The notes: generated from the sequence alone by a model not told the origin. A DNA stretch of 64,000 bases from Rhytidiadelphus loreus (GCA_947034895.1 OX344763.1:79937093-80001092); one strand, 5' to 3'. Shown: positions 11,502-24,949, counted from the first letter of the stretch. Made by a program: numbers and translations.

Positions 11502-11780
11502 CCACGTATGAGGTCATTCAAAATGACCACCAATTGCAATTCATTTGAATTCGTGACTTTATAAATAATTGCAACTTGCACAACATGTTCGTCATTTTTT
11601 TTTACGTGAATTTCATGACATTACATTTTATTGGACATTAAAGTTTTAACCAACAGACATTCCCCATTTTTTACTTTCCAATACGAGGTCATTCAAAGTG
11701 ACCACCAATTGCAATTCATTTGAATTCATGACTTTATGAATAATGGTAACTTGCACAACATGTTTCTCATTTCTTTTTAC
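11502..11780 (+). repeat. Satellite array, left piece (~174-bp unit, 1.6 copies)
   Basis: The unit contains GAGGTCATTCAAARTGACC, ACCAATTGCAATT, GAATTCATGACTTTATGAAT, AATTGCAACTTGCACAA, ATGTTTCYCATTTC and ACGTGAATTTCATGA. The piece breaks at ...TTCTTTTTAC, where Element I begins, and the phase resumes after Element I. Confidence 0.9.
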
Positions 11781-11840
11781 AACACTATATTCATTAATTT
11801 GGGAGTTTGGGACCTTCTCAAAATAATATATCTATTTAGA
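11781..11840 (+). repeat. Element I terminal repeat, transposase side
   Basis: Begins AACACTATATTCATTAATTT, then GGGAGTTTGGGACC and CTCAAAATAATAT. The same order (AACATCATATTCATG, GGGAG, TTGGGAGCC, TCCCAAAATAATG) is read inward from the right end of Element II, so this side has its own conserved signature beyond the TIR. A subterminal copy of the motif (CATTAAAATGAGAG) lies at about 11928. Confidence 0.85.
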
Positions 11841-12030
11841 TGCTAAAAATTGAATGTTGGATTTAGAAAATTTAGGTTGATAACTTGATATACACTAAAT
11901 TCATTCATGTCATTAGAGCAATTTCCATTAAAATGAGAGTTTTTTTACTTATAGAGTCTTGCAATACATTTCATTCTTTATAATAGCAATTTCTGATTCA
12001 TATAAGTGAAGATAATTTCCTATCCTGAAC

Positions 12031-12222
12031 ACCAAATCATGACATCTGCAGTTGGTTGTAAGAGATCGTTTTTCTCATCCAAGCGGTCCGGGTTCGATTC
12101 TCATTGAATTCGTATGAGCGCATGACAAAAATACATGACTTGGTGCTGCTAAGTGAGCTTTGCAAGCAGAAAAGTTGTAACCTCCAACCGGCCCTCTATC
12201 CTAAATGTGACAAGTGCTTAAC
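12031..12222 (+). repeat. tRNA-like / SINE-like module of Element I
   Basis: Box A-like GTTGGTTGTAAGAG at 12051-12064 and box B-like GGTTCGATTC at 12091-12100, with spacing typical of a tRNA-derived promoter. ACCAAATCATG (12031) can pair with CATGACTTGGT near 12134 and so enclose the tRNA-like part. A homologous block lies at the same place in Element II (57133-57326, minus). No intact cloverleaf or anticodon can be assigned. Confidence 0.65.
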
Positions 12223-12235
12223 ATGTTAACAAATA

Positions 12236-12589
12236 AAAAAGTGGGTATACCCACTACTTTTTTGGTTATTATTCAAAGTACAATTCCAAATGAAATATAC
12301 ACAATGTGAAATAAAAAAATGAATCGAATGAGAAATAGAGAAAACAAAGTACCATAATATATTACAAAAGATATGAATACTAGATGTAAATGCATTATTT
12401 TTTCTAAATAAAAAACATACAATTTGAAAGATTTATGCATTAGCAAACATTCATAATATAAATTCTATTGCCCTAAAGAAATTCCACATATTTTTCTATA
12501 TTAGAATTCCATCAATTCTACAAAACATGACAATGTACTATAATATAATTAGGAAACATCCAACATGCATGCACACTTATCATTAGATA
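12236..12589. other. 3' flank of transposase I, no gene
   Basis: AT-rich stretch between the tRNA-like module and the transposase stop; probable 3' UTR and terminator region. Confidence 0.4.
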
Positions 12590-15430
12590 TCAAGTGTATG
12601 ATGCAAGACTCTGGTTGATTACTTCAATTTGAAGAGCTGGGATCTTGATCATGCACCGAACGGCATCTTTTTTGATTTGTGACCTCCATGCTGTCATCAG
12701 AGCGTTCGTATGCTCCCAAACTGGTGGCTCATTTTCATCGACCTTCCAACGCAAACCTCTTTCGCTATCCCATCCAGTGTAGTAGTCTTGAACATCTTGA
12801 TTTCGAGATGTTGGACGGAAGTATTGAATGAATACACAATTCGGTTTCTCTGCATTACAGTTTGGATCAGACAATGCCCTTGCAATCCAAACTGGTCGAC
12901 CGTCACCATCTGCAGGTCGAACTGCAACGAAATAGTCATTGAAGAGATCACGTCCCACCTTGAAGGATGGTTGTGGGCGACCGGACAAAGGCCCAACATA
13001 GGCATCATCCTCAGCAAACTCTTCACGATCCTCGCCATCTTCGCCTAACTGATCCACCAGAGTCGCTTGAACACGCGTTATCGGCCAAAAACCATCTCGC
13101 AGAACAGTAGTGCTCGGTCCCAGGTTTTGCATTGCCACCCTCACATCATGCCAGTAGTGCACTAAATGTTCATAGCGCCTTCGGTACTCCCCCGTCACAT
13201 CCGCATTGCACATGTTTTCCCAATACTTCTCAAATCCAAATATACCTTTCATAATGTCTTGTGCGCCTCTCATGGCTCCTTGTTGAACTGCCGAAGGTAC
13301 TCCACGCGGCCACAAACTAAGCTCTTCAGCGTCTTCTTTCCACAACTTAATGCCTCTTCCATCTTCCCCCAACCAGTCCACGTTAGTGCACAGTAGCTTG
13401 TACTTCATAACCGGAGTTCCATGTGAATCTAAATAGAATTTGACTTGTTGTAGTCTCGTATGTCCTACGAGGATGTCGCCACCGTCAAGAAATGAACCTG
13501 CAATGAAGCCCTTGAAATTGGGCACCTCTTCAATTAGGTGAGGAATAGTAGGAATGGATTCCACATCCATGAAAGACTTCATAAGCGAAGGAACTATCGG
13601 GAAACTCTCCTTCTTCAATAGCATGCTCCATCTCCCAAACAATGCATCAATATCGTCGTGCGTATGACCAGCGATCATGAAGTTCACATACACTTCACGA
13701 AAGATCTTGTTCGCAACAAGTAGAGACCAAAAACAAAACACATATCTGTTTTTGTTGTCCCCCGTGGCATTATCCATTTGCACATTAAGAATAGGTGGCA
13801 ACGGCGTTGCAGGCACTAAGGTTATCGATGGTTTAGGAAGCGACGCTTGACACATCTCTTTGCCCTTCAGCACTGCTTCAAACAATGGTGATGAGCCTGC
13901 ATTGACAAACAACTGTCTAGAAGAAGACTTTGGTGGTTGTTCAAGGTCTCGCAACAACTTTGCCATTGAACCAATGGTGTAGTTTGAATCATGGGGAAAG
14001 AGATCCAAGCCATAATGTGCATACCGGACATCAGCGTGACCATGCGCAATCATACCAGTGACTGACACGGGCAACTTCATAAGGCCATCGAGCTCCTTAC
14101 TTTTGTGAGAGAAGACAGGCGAAGCCGTTTTTGCATGATCCATTTTGTCATGCATGATTGTAAGACATTCATGGGGAGAATTGTGCGACCAATATCGATT
14201 CGCATAATAGATCTCTCTGTGAGCCCGAGCAATGGCTAGGTGTTTGTCCAACCTCTGAGACCATAACATAGCGGTTTCAGACCCCGCAAGAGCACTCTTC
14301 ATGAGCTCTCACAACTTGTCACAAGTACCACAACGAGCAAAATTATCTCCAGGTTGCTTCACATCGTACTCAGAGAACCTAGTAGACCTGATTTTGCTCA
14401 AGTTAGATGTGGACACTTCCTTCAGCCTGAATGCAACATTGGTCTCGTTGATTTTTGCCATTTGACCTTTCCATTGAAAAGTAGCTGGTAAGATTTTGGA
14501 GACGACCTTGTCCCCGGACTTCAAAGTTCGGGTACAATGTGGCATGTGATCCGCTTCTCTTTCTAAGATACATTTCAGAGTAACAGCCGCTTGTTCTGTG
14601 TGCTTTCTTGACTTCATCAATCCCAAATTACTATGCTCCCTGGCTTCACGACCATCCTTCAAGGCATATTTCTGATAGCGATAAAAAGTAGACTTAGGGA
14701 CCCCGGCAATATGCATCCAAGCTCTCATGCAAACATCTATCTCATCAATTGTAACCACCTTTCTACCTCGCGAGTTTTGATGCACTTGTCTATGCACTTC
14801 AGTTTTCATGAAAGCTCTATGCTTGAACAATGTGTTTTGGTACATGCGCTGCTGGAAAGCTCAGATTTTTTCTCTTGGAAAAGGCTGCACACAATTTCTA
14901 CTGCAGCACAATTTACTAGACACCAAATTGATGGATTCTTGATTGAGAAGGTCCTTCATTTTGATGCAAGTCTCGCGAGGCGGATTTCGAATGCTACTTG
15001 TATATGATCGGTTGGACTTCAAGGAAGGGGGATTCATACGACTTGCTAGTAATTGATTGTGATTATCCCTGGCGTCATGGTCATGCAGACTTGCTCCACG
15101 GCAGTGGACTAGGCGAATAGGCCATGCTACCAACGCACGTACCCTCTCCTGGGGGATATCTACTTCAGAATGAGTCTTGGAAATGTGCACTGCTACATGA
15201 ATATCGCCGAGAGGACCGTCGACACCAAGCACGAGCTCAGAATTCACACTGTGATATACACCATCACCAACAAGAGTACCTTCCTCATTATAGAGAGTAA
15301 CAACACTTGTATTCCACAGATGTCGAGGAATTCCCTCACACTCAGGAATGTCAACAATCATATCATGTCCGCTATCCCCATCATCGTCAGACCAGAGTAT
15401 ATTGTTGAAACGATCAATCATGGAACCCAT
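12590..15430 (-). pseudogene. DUF7869-type DDE-like transposase of Element I, two in-frame TGA codons
   Basis: One frame of about 947 codons from ATG 15430 to the stop at 12590-12592. It is interrupted only by TGA at 14863-14861 and 14311-14309; the frame is otherwise intact. The N-terminal third holds CCSRNCVQPFP, then an HTH-like block (VCMRAWMHIAGVPKSTFYRYQ), as in DUF7869 proteins. The catalytic-type region has HDKMDHAK, MDNATGDNKNR and GHTHDDIDALFGRW, giving candidate acidic residues D52/D55, D177 and D216-D219 counted from the ATG at 14302. This is the likely DNA-cleaving enzyme of the element, by analogy with RNase-H-fold transposases. Element II has Arg at the first stop site, and the second also aligns near Arg, consistent with CGA to TGA decay. 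A splice acceptor (TGTGTAG) lies 5 nt before the ATG. Confidence 0.8.
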
Positions 15431-15520
15431 AGTATCTACACATAAACAATGTGATGTATAGTTAGAAGACAAATCCCTGAATGTGCTTGTTTAAAAAATA
15501 AGCAGTTATTGAAATTATTT

Positions 15521-16119
15521 GGTCGAATCGACCTGAACAATGAATACATAGAATATTGCATAGAACATGATTTAAATAACTATGGACCTAATACTAATTC
15601 ATATGCATGAAGATTTATTTTAGGTCAAGTCGACCTAATGTCGTCATGTAGTTAAATCCCAAGAGCACAGAATGCTTCGAAAAATAAAAAAGAGAAGGGT
15701 AAGTTCAAATTGTTGCAAAGATCATTATATGTAATGTCTACTTTTGCACCTCAAGTTAATTCTAATCATTAATTCAATACCATAATTTTATTTAGGTTGA
15801 ATCGACCTAAAAATTCTGAATCAAAAATCATTCATGAAATATTTATCAATTCCTTATAATTTTGGTATTAGATTGTTTTTGTGAGATTAAAATAAACATA
15901 ACATTCACTAATCCATCTTTTAGGTCGACTCGACCTGAAATTTATAGTTTTATGAATTTATATTGGCATGTATATTGACATCACTAAATACAAGATCGTC
16001 ATTCAGGTCGAGTCGACCTGAATCTCAATATTAGGAATAAAGTTCCTTCACTCTGTTTAAAACATGACCATGACGATGAGTCTCCTCTTCATGTTCAATT
16101 AGGTCGACACGACCTGAAT
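15521..16119. repeat. Palindrome cluster upstream of transposase I (6 sites)
   Basis: Sites at 15521 (GGTCGAATCGACC), 15621 (TAGGTCAAGTCGACCTA), 15791, 15920 (TAGGTCGACTCGACCTGA), 16002 (TCAGGTCGAGTCGACCTGA) and 16098. Each is a near-perfect inverted repeat of the half-site YTNAGGTCG about 80-170 bp apart. They lie between the presumed transcription start and the splice acceptor just before the transposase ATG, so probably in a 5'-UTR intron. Confidence 0.85.
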
Positions 16120-17093
16120 GTCTCCGGAAATTCAGGAACTTCAAATGTTGTTTTCTCTTAATGTCGTATTTCGTGATTTCTGGCGACATATTCGGATGTT
16201 TTCAAACTACTACTATACAACTCTGAAATATAATGAACTGGTCCATATATGAAAGCAGTACACAATGCAGCAGTTACAAGTGTACCATCTCGCAAAATAT
16301 GTACTTTGCAGAAGACTCTGACTAACTTGAAATACAAAGAAATTCATGAGTGAGGAGGAGGATAATCATAAGCAAAACCGTGAACCCTAAGGTACATTTG
16401 AATGGAAACTTCCCGAGACACTAAGGATTCCTGCATGTCATACCAAAAACGTGAAGCGCGTCAACGAACTACAATAGTACAATCGTGCACGGTCTGTGAT
16501 TGAACAACTCTTCACGGAAATCAATAGTGGTGGAAAACAAAAGAGTAGTGCGTAAGCGGAGCTTCACAGTCGCTTGAGAGGAGAAAAGGAAAACGAAGAA
16601 GCCAGAAGTCGATAGTACTCAACTACTTCTAGGCGGGAATGGGGATGGCGGCAACTACAACACCGAATTTCGAATTCTAAGATGCCATGCCAACAACATT
16701 CATGCTTTTCCTCGAAATTCCTGGAGTAAGGTACTGTTCACTAGGAAAACGACATAGACAGCTGGTTGCTTTCTTTATTCCTTCACCTTATTTAGAACTG
16801 ACAGTTCATAGTCTAAATTATTCTGGGTTTAGGTATTTTAGTTTAGAATGAACTTTTTTTGAACTTTTTTTTCAGCTTCCTAAAATTCTCTTTCTTATCT
16901 TGGACTGCAGTGTGCTTTACTGTTTCTATAATTGGTCAGACTTTTTCTTCATTCCCTTAACTATTTGTACTCCTAGTAACCCGAGGCCTATTCTGAGCTT
17001 TTTGGAATTTGCTCCAATTTGAACAAAATGCCATCATTTTAATAAGTTGTATGATTGTTTTATGAATTGTAACCGTACAGAATTTTGGATTTA
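16120..17093. other. Spacer upstream of transposase I
   Basis: No ORF of merit. The part near 16500-16700 is less AT-rich and may hold the 5' exon or promoter of the transposase transcript; no defined TATA box could be singled out. Confidence 0.35.
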
Positions 17094-17730
17094 GGGTTTA
17101 GGCATCCCGGGTGGGTGGGAGGGACATCCTCATAACAAGGCCTTTCCTAAGCATTTTATAAAAAATCCCAGACTAATTTAGGACAATTAGATACATAAAA
17201 TAGCTTCCAAGACAGAGTCATCTCATGTCTTTCTATTTGTAACTTCCAAAACATCACATCAAAGTATCATAACTTCTTATAGAAGACAAATCAAATTGAT
17301 AAGATGGTTCAAGTAAAGATCCTGCTTTTTAGAAAACTGAGTTTATGATGGTACATGTTCCAGTTAGGTATAATGTCAAATCTCCTAAGACTAATTCATA
17401 CTACATATGCTAAATTCTAACTCCTATCACAAATAGGAATTAGCATCCCAAATAACAACTGTGTAACCAAAACTTTGAATGGAACAATTTTGCAAATTGG
17501 TGAATTACTCCAAGAGGCTGTGAACCTCACCTACACCTATGCAATTTAACGAACAAAAAGTTAGTTAGAAAACGTATATCAAGTGTCTTCAGCTCACATC
17601 AGCGTGTTATAGCAATCACAAGAAGACAAATCACCATGCAAAATCTCATAACAATTCACATAAGAGAATGGAACACATATAGAAGTCTTACAGATTGCAG
17701 ATCAACATCAATCACAAAAAGCAGAAAAGC
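17094..17730. repeat. Diverged direct repeat, copy 1
   Basis: Starts with TTTAGGGTTTAGG and CCCGGGTGGGTGGGAGGGACATCC, then a GAGGCTGTGAACCTCACCT segment at about 17513 and GTGTCTTCAGCTCACATCAG near 17583. The same order recurs in 18568-19135. Confidence 0.65.
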
Positions 17731-18567
17731 AAAGGACCTGAGAGGATGCCATCTCTGTTTGCTTTTACTCCACACACCCTAATTTTCTCTAAATCCAATG
17801 CAGAAAGCAATTTACACCCAAGAGTGAGAGGGCTCATCCATAGTGCAAACCGTCTATATATACTATAAGTTTCAAGTTAGGGCACATCGCCATCAAAACC
17901 ATAGAAAACCCTAGCTTCTAAGAAAAGAGGGGGAAATAACAACTGGATTCAAAATCAGGTCATTTATGCTAGGCGTTACCCCCAAGGAGAATTAAAACTT
18001 CCACTACCATGACTAACTAACTGGCCGTCATGGAATGGTATTATTAACTAATTAGTGTCTTTGATATGGTGAGAATTGCTCAAAACCAAGGCCAATAGTG
18101 ACTTAGAAAGGACAAATTAGGCCACCTAACTTTGTACCATATTTATACACCACTTTCAAATCATAGGCTGGTTTACCTGATGATTGAATCTGGTACCACT
18201 TTCTACATCTCATCTTTACATGGTTTAGAGAACAGGTATGTGGTATTACAAATTTCTCCAATATAACTAGGACATGTATATTTTCACTCATGGCTATGTA
18301 ATAGAATTTTTTAACTTTCAACAATTCTAATCTAGAGGGTAAGGAAAGGGAGGGTGGGAAGGATTTATAAAACACTAACTTGGATGAGTAATTACCATAT
18401 TTTACCATCCAAGTTTGTTGTTTTAAATAAATAGTTCTAAGACTAGAAAAAATATTTATATTTTAAAAAAACCATGAATATACAATGGTCATGACTCCAG
18501 CAAAATACATAAAGGGGATTTTTAGTTTTCACCTTTACTTTGCCAAAAATTGAAAAGCAACTAGACT
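17731..18567. other. Spacer between the two diverged repeats
   Basis: AT-rich; the minus-strand frame at 18103-18408 has no recognisable motif and is probably fortuitous. Confidence 0.4.
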
Positions 18568-19135
18568 AGGGTTTAGGGGACCCGGGAGGGCGGGTGGGAC
18601 ATCCTCGTTACAGAGGCTTTTCCTAGCGAACCTTTATCAAACATTAGACAGACAAGTTGCTACAAATTCCAAATAGTAGTAGTAAGGGACAAACTCCCCG
18701 TATTGCCAATATATCTCATAATAATGTTGTTAAGTAGATTCATAAGCCAAAAGTAGTAATGCCACAAGGTGTCTAATTGGCACAATACTAGTAGTTATAA
18801 AAATATAACTAACTTTATCAATTACTACTAACTAAGAACCATAAAATCCATGTACACTAAGTATCAAGATTCATGGTGCTCCAAGTAATTGGTCTTCATT
18901 CACTTTGAAAAGGGCTTTGGTGGTAGAATATTTGAGAGAGGCTGTGGACCTCACCTGTCCCCATGGCACCCAACATCACAACAAATGTTAGTGTGTCGTA
19001 GATCAGGTGTCTACAGCCCACAGCAGCTTGTTATCGCACTTCACAATTAATAAACAACCACACAAAGCTCAAAATCAGCAAAAAACAAATGAGAGAGCCA
19101 TTAAAAAACGGAAAAGCAACAAAGATACAAGACCT
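18568..19135. repeat. Diverged direct repeat, copy 2
   Basis: TTTAGGGGACCCGGGAGGGCGGGTGGGACATCC, GAGGCTGTGGACCTCACCTG near 18940 and GTGTCTACAGCCCACAGCAG near 19007 match copy 1 in order and spacing. A third, shorter relative (GGGGGACATTCCTATAAAAGGCC) begins near 20927. Confidence 0.65.
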
Positions 19136-19139
19136 GTGC

Positions 19140-19540
19140 TGCAGCCATCGTAGCTACAGATCAGTATGCTGATATTATCAAAGGACCACTAGATAATAGC
19201 AAGTGGAATATATCCCGATCGAGCTGCATCGTAAAGGTTGGTTCACAGGATTTATACACCCTGGACAGTCAATCAGCTGCTGTCAGTCGTCCCGAGATCA
19301 GGGGTGCAGCATGGTGGGATCTCCCGATCCAGGTATCACCCTGATCAGGCCGGTGATCAAATTCGTAAGCCAGCAGGGTAAGCCAGCCCAACTGGACTGC
19401 GACCGAAGCCTGCCGTTATTGCATCGGACATTCCTGCATCGGCCCGCTTGCTGTTCCCCGGGTTATCAATCAGCGCCGGAAATTCTTTGGTCTCCCCCAT
19501 CAGCTTGACCAGCTGTCGTACCAGCACAGGGGGCGTTTTT
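19140..19540. other. GC-rich, GATC-rich patch
   Basis: About 400 bp clearly richer in G+C than the surrounding 30% GC or so, with many GATC and CAGC/GCTG words. A 101-codon plus-strand frame (19203-19508) and a minus-strand frame partly open across it exist, but neither has a motif I recognise. It may be a fragment of foreign, organellar or gene-derived DNA; the sequence alone does not decide. Confidence 0.45.
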
Positions 19541-22500
19541 ACATACCACTAAGTCGGGTTAAATCCTGGTTGGTCCTTATCCTACGTGCATAGTATAACT
19601 GAAAACTCATGAGTTATTCCATAACTGATGGAGGTAATGGGAGGGTGGGTGGGACAAGAAGGAACAATGTAATTAGTGTAAATACACCACCAATTAATGA
19701 TAATCTAGTGTAGTACTTTAGTAACTATAAATATAAGGTACTTAGTACTTACTAAGGTAGGATCCATAAGGCTCATTACTCCTTAATGAAAGTCATAAAA
19801 AATGGAAAAGGATTTATACATGATCTAGTTTTCCATTTTATTTTATGAATACCTAATAGTTTATGAGGTACATTTAAGTGTTACTTATAAATGCCCTTTG
19901 ATCCTTAATGGATTGCAAAAAGGCAAAAAGACAAAAGGTACATCATTTTTTCAAAAGAAATTTTCCACCACCCATCTAATTACCATCCTACTAATCTTTC
20001 TCATTCCGTATGTATCACCACTCCATCACTATTTGCTAGAATTATATAGTCTAGAGCAAAAGCCTATAGTTACAAAATTGTAACAAAAAGGAGGGTTTGG
20101 GGTTTAGGGTTTAGGGTTTACAGGTAAGGTGTGAAAATCGCAAGAGTGATGTGAAGTCTTTCAATGCTCTTTACAAAAGTGAGGATGTAAGAACTTGGTG
20201 ATTGAGAAAATATGAGGTTTAAGGGCCTAATTTGTATAACCCCAAACAATTGATGGCTTCTTCAAATGTACTCTATAATGTTTTAAAATTGAATTTTCGA
20301 TGTGATTTTAGCCCGAAGTCTAGTGTTTCTGAGACTCATTTCAAGATCTCTCAACACTAAGGGTACTAAAGATTGCAATGGGTACCCTTGCTCAAAATCT
20401 TGAATAGAATAATCAATATTATTTATTTTTCGATCGATATTTTGATGCTAAAACTAAACTTCTAGAAGTGTTATTGAAAAGTATAAACTACTAAATAGGA
20501 TTAATTTTACTTCGGCGTTTTGCAAATACTAGATTTTGGTGCCTTGGGCATTTAGAAGTTAAATAATAAGTTGACTTCCACTTGGGCTATATATATTCAT
20601 AACACCCTCAACAACGTTTAGGGATATTTATAGCCCAAATACAAGTCAATAAATTCTTGAAAATGTAGCACAATATATTTTTTTTAAATTCATCGAGAAT
20701 GTGATTCTTGTTTAGAGTTGTCCAATTACTTGACTTACCCAAATGTGAACAAAAAGTCAACAAACAAACAGTATATATATGTATGATATAAAATATAAAT
20801 ATAAGTAGTAGTTCTTATTCTATATTCGATTTTATGAACTACATTCTCCATCACAAAGTGTAGAGTCTAAAGTTCGAGCTTTGAGGACCATATAGGTTTG
20901 AGGCACCTTCATATGTGGAAGGGGGACATTCCTATAAAAGGCCTTCCATAAGCTTTCTAATAAATAAAGTCGTAGACTAAGAAACACATCCCAAGATATA
21001 GACATTGTCATATCAAGATATTTGACAAAACCATCACATGAAAACTTGTAATAGAAGCTCACAAAAGCTAATAAAAATTCACGAATGAAGATTAAAATCA
21101 AGATCTTTGATGGTCCATTTTTGTGTTCATTACAGCTTCAAAGTTTAAAAAAAGGTCATTGAACATCCACTTTAATTTGTATATACCCTAGTACCTTGTA
21201 TATTCATATGTTGTTATTTAGAAAAAAATACTTAATAAAAAATAAGAATGTGCGTCATCCGTAATTATTTCTCTTATTAGACGGAGGGATAGTGTACTTG
21301 TAGTACATTGGTGCTTTTACTAAAGTTTTAGTAATTATAGCTTGAAAGGTTAAATTCTAAAATGGTGACGTGCAATTGTATGGCTCCTACTAACTTTTGA
21401 AAGGTGCATTATACCTTATTTATTCATGCACTTCACATGCGGACATAATTGCAAAACATACTAATGTAAGACACATTCAGAAGACATTGAATTTCTCATC
21501 ATTATTCTTAAGTGAATGAATTTGGTAATTTCAAATCATGGTCTTAAACATGATGTATCCTATAGTTATAATTAATGATTACTTTGTTTTAGAGTATGAG
21601 TAGGCCATCAATTGAAGCATTCATTGTAAAAAGCCATGAATGAATGAAAATGATTGATGGTTTAGGATTTATTAATGTTATGTACTTATGCCCAAACTGC
21701 CTAATTGCTCTTCGGAATTATACCAATTATCATCAAGCATAAGGGTGATTGCAAGAAACACTTGTCCTATTTTGCGTCACATGGTGTGTGCTGATTTGTT
21801 TTTTGGCCATAACTTTTGTGTTTTGGCTCCAAATGACTCGAGATTTACATGGAAGGTACTCATGACTATCATACACCTTCACTAATTTTTTCATAATTTC
21901 TAAAAATATTTACTATCCAAAAATAGACCCCGATTGAATGTCACATTTGGCAGTTTAGGGGTTTTTAGTACTATTGAGTACCTTTTTTTAATGATTTTGA
22001 GCTGAAATTTGGATGAGATGGTCTTCTAATAGACTTCTAGGTCTCCAGGGAAGGAATTTCAAAAAAAGTTAATTTTATGTGGTGTGGAAGTCTACAAAGT
22101 GAGCTTCCTTCTGCTTGCATTTTGAAACATATAAAATATCATTTTGGTGGGTTTTTTGGTGAATGACCATCTCTATAGAGTTGTTGCAAATGGTCAATTT
22201 TCATTTTGTGTATTTACTTCTTTTTACTATTTTTCCCTAATTAAAACATGAAGGTATGTATTTTCTAGAGACTTAGCACTTTTCAAGTTCTCCTACTTAG
22301 AGAATTTTTCTATGCAATTCCTTCCGTGGGTACCTTTGTCTTAAAGGTGTATACATTAGTCATATTTTTTAAATTAAAAAAAAAAAATTCTAATTTTAAA
22401 GTACTCCCGAAAAAATCAGCCAAACGCAACAAAATCGACACGTGTTTCTTGCAATCACCCATAACTGTACACTTTCTTGGGAAAGGCTTACTTACTTTTA

Positions 22501-24949
22501 TAACAATTAAATTTTATATTAATGCGCTTTACTTTATGTATTCTTTAAAACTGACATGTAGTTTATAGTAGAACTCATAGAATTAATGTATGAATGCGTG
22601 GAAAAAGATTCATACATGTTTTGAATATCACGAAGTCACAAAGATCATGGAAACATTCATTTCATAGAAGAAGGCATTTAGTCACTTATTCATTCCACAT
22701 ATTTTAGATTTTATACTAAACAAAAATCACCCTAAGCAATGTCATTATGCGTTGAAATTTCCCAATGAAATTTTGATTATTCTATTGAAAAGCATATATT
22801 TATAGAATCATGTAACTATTATTTCTTTCATTGTAAACAAGACGTTAAAGCAAGTCATGTTTTCATTCATTGTACTTTCAGATATTTTAACTTCAGTACA
22901 ACTCTTGTAATTGTTACATACATGCATGGAAACGAAAGCCGAGTTGTTTATAATTTCAAAAGTTATAATTCATGGAAATGTTCAACGAAATTTGTTTCTC
23001 TATAATTGACAACAATTGAATGAATTGAAATTCATAAAACCATTGAACTAATTCTTATTAATGTAAATAAAGAAGGAGAACACATACATTTCTATATGCG
23101 TTGAACTTTAATTAGATCTTTTAAATGTGAGAAGTATCCCAATTATTAGTGAATCGTGTTCAAATAGAACCTCTAGAACTTCTAAAATTTATAAAGAATT
23201 CTAATTCCAGGAACTTATTGAGAATTATTTTACTATGCATTTCAATGGGACTTCTATGCCTTTAATCAATTATGTCCTTTAAAATACATTTCATGAATTA
23301 GGGCACACATGACATCATGTGTGCTTCTTTGTTTTGCAAGCTAAAAGCTAGTAGGTCCAAGTAATTAACAAAACTTCCTAAAATACTTATTTAATGATGA
23401 TATAGTTTATTTCCAACCAATGGCTAACTAAGAATTGTTTAATGTACAATAGGAGTCGAATTGTTTATCCTTGCATTGTATAGTGGGCCAATTTTTTATA
23501 TTATAAAGCAGTATGAACTATAATGATAATTATTATTTTCGTAGAGGTAGATAGATGATGTCAACTAAACGTATGGATGCATTCCGCAATCATATTGAAT
23601 TACAATACTCTAAATTAAAATATTAATCTAATGTGAGATACTTATAAATTACATAGTGTAGCAATCCATTTTCACTATTTCGCATATGCTTTACACAACA
23701 ATTTGCACATGAGGAAGGGGCACATTATGAATAGGGAAGAGTCATATGAACCGTGGAATTCGAAAATACTATATAAAGTTATTGATGAAGTGCTAGAGTA
23801 TGAATGAGGAAGACATGTATTACCTCTAATTTTTAGGAGGACAATATGAGATCTTTAATTACATTTCCTGGAAAAAAAAATTAGGGTTCTTTAACAATTA
23901 AGTAGCCTTACTAGAAGAAATTTACCTTAAAAGCCATTAAAGTCATTCAATATACATACATATATTTGAGATTTTTCTAAGAGAGATTCATGACTCTTAA
24001 TTACAATAGTGATTGAATTAAAAGTATTCAAAATGTAATCCTAAAGTACAACTATTTATATACTATAGAACATTCATAATTTAGTGTGGTTAAAACTTGT
24101 GAGGAAACTATTTTTATTTATATAATAAAGAAACTACAAGTATTTATATACTACAAAATATTCTTCATTCATAGTAAGGCACCCTAATTTCAATTTTCAA
24201 TGGACAATTCATACTTTAGTTGCGAAAATGTTGTAATGCGTATGAATTCATACTTAAGATTCATATTTTTTTAATAGATGGGTACGAATTCGTACTAAAA
24301 TTTCAAAGATATTGTGATGAGTATGAATTTGTGCAAAGTTATTTTCATTAATTTTTTTTTTTTCATTTTAAGGGAATCTACATGTGGTCTCCAAATAAGA
24401 AGTAAGTGTCTAAGGTTGGGCGCTTTCAAATTTATTTTTGGTTTAGGATGTACCTTCAAGTTATGAAACTTTTAGAGTTCTATGGCTTGAAAACAAAACC
24501 TAAAAAAACATCTTTGACAATTTCATCTTTTAGACTGGTGCAATCAAAGGCAAATGGATTTCAAAGAGTGATGCAAAATCTAGATGTCATCTAAGATGTG
24601 TATTTTACTTTTTACACTGTTTCATCTCTAATTTTTTTTATTTTTTTGTTTGTTTTTAGTCTTCTTATTGGAAAAACAACAACACTAATGAGTTAGTATG
24701 ATTACTGTAACACTTATTCCTAAACTTCCTGAATAGGGCCAGGGAGAACTGACCCCCTTGCTCGGCCCTGCGGGCAAACCCTGTAATTTTTTTTTCTTCG
24801 CACATGAATTTTTCTGCAAAATTTTAATTCATTTTTGCAATCAAATACCCAAATTAGTCTAGGGAGGTCGAGAGTATACTCTAGAATGGCCCAAAGTACG
24901 TTTTTTTTTTTACATGCACCCCTGGTAAGGACAAGTGAGGGGGTCAATC
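19541..24949. other. Long AT-rich gene-free region of Element I
   Basis: About 5.4 kb with only short frames on both strands and many A/T runs. It contains a telomere-type run at 20093-20120 and the third relative of the 17.1/18.6-kb repeats near 20927-21110. No protein-coding or RNA gene can be supported. Confidence 0.5.
20093..20120 (+). repeat. Interstitial TTTAGGG run
   Basis: Three to four contiguous plant telomere-type units (GGGTTTGGGGTTTAGGG and so on) inside Element I; too short to be a telomere. Confidence 0.8.

Noticed and set aside
12031..12222. Functional tRNA gene
   Set aside because: Box A and B words are present but no acceptor, D and anticodon stems of normal size can be formed; better called tRNA-like or SINE-like.
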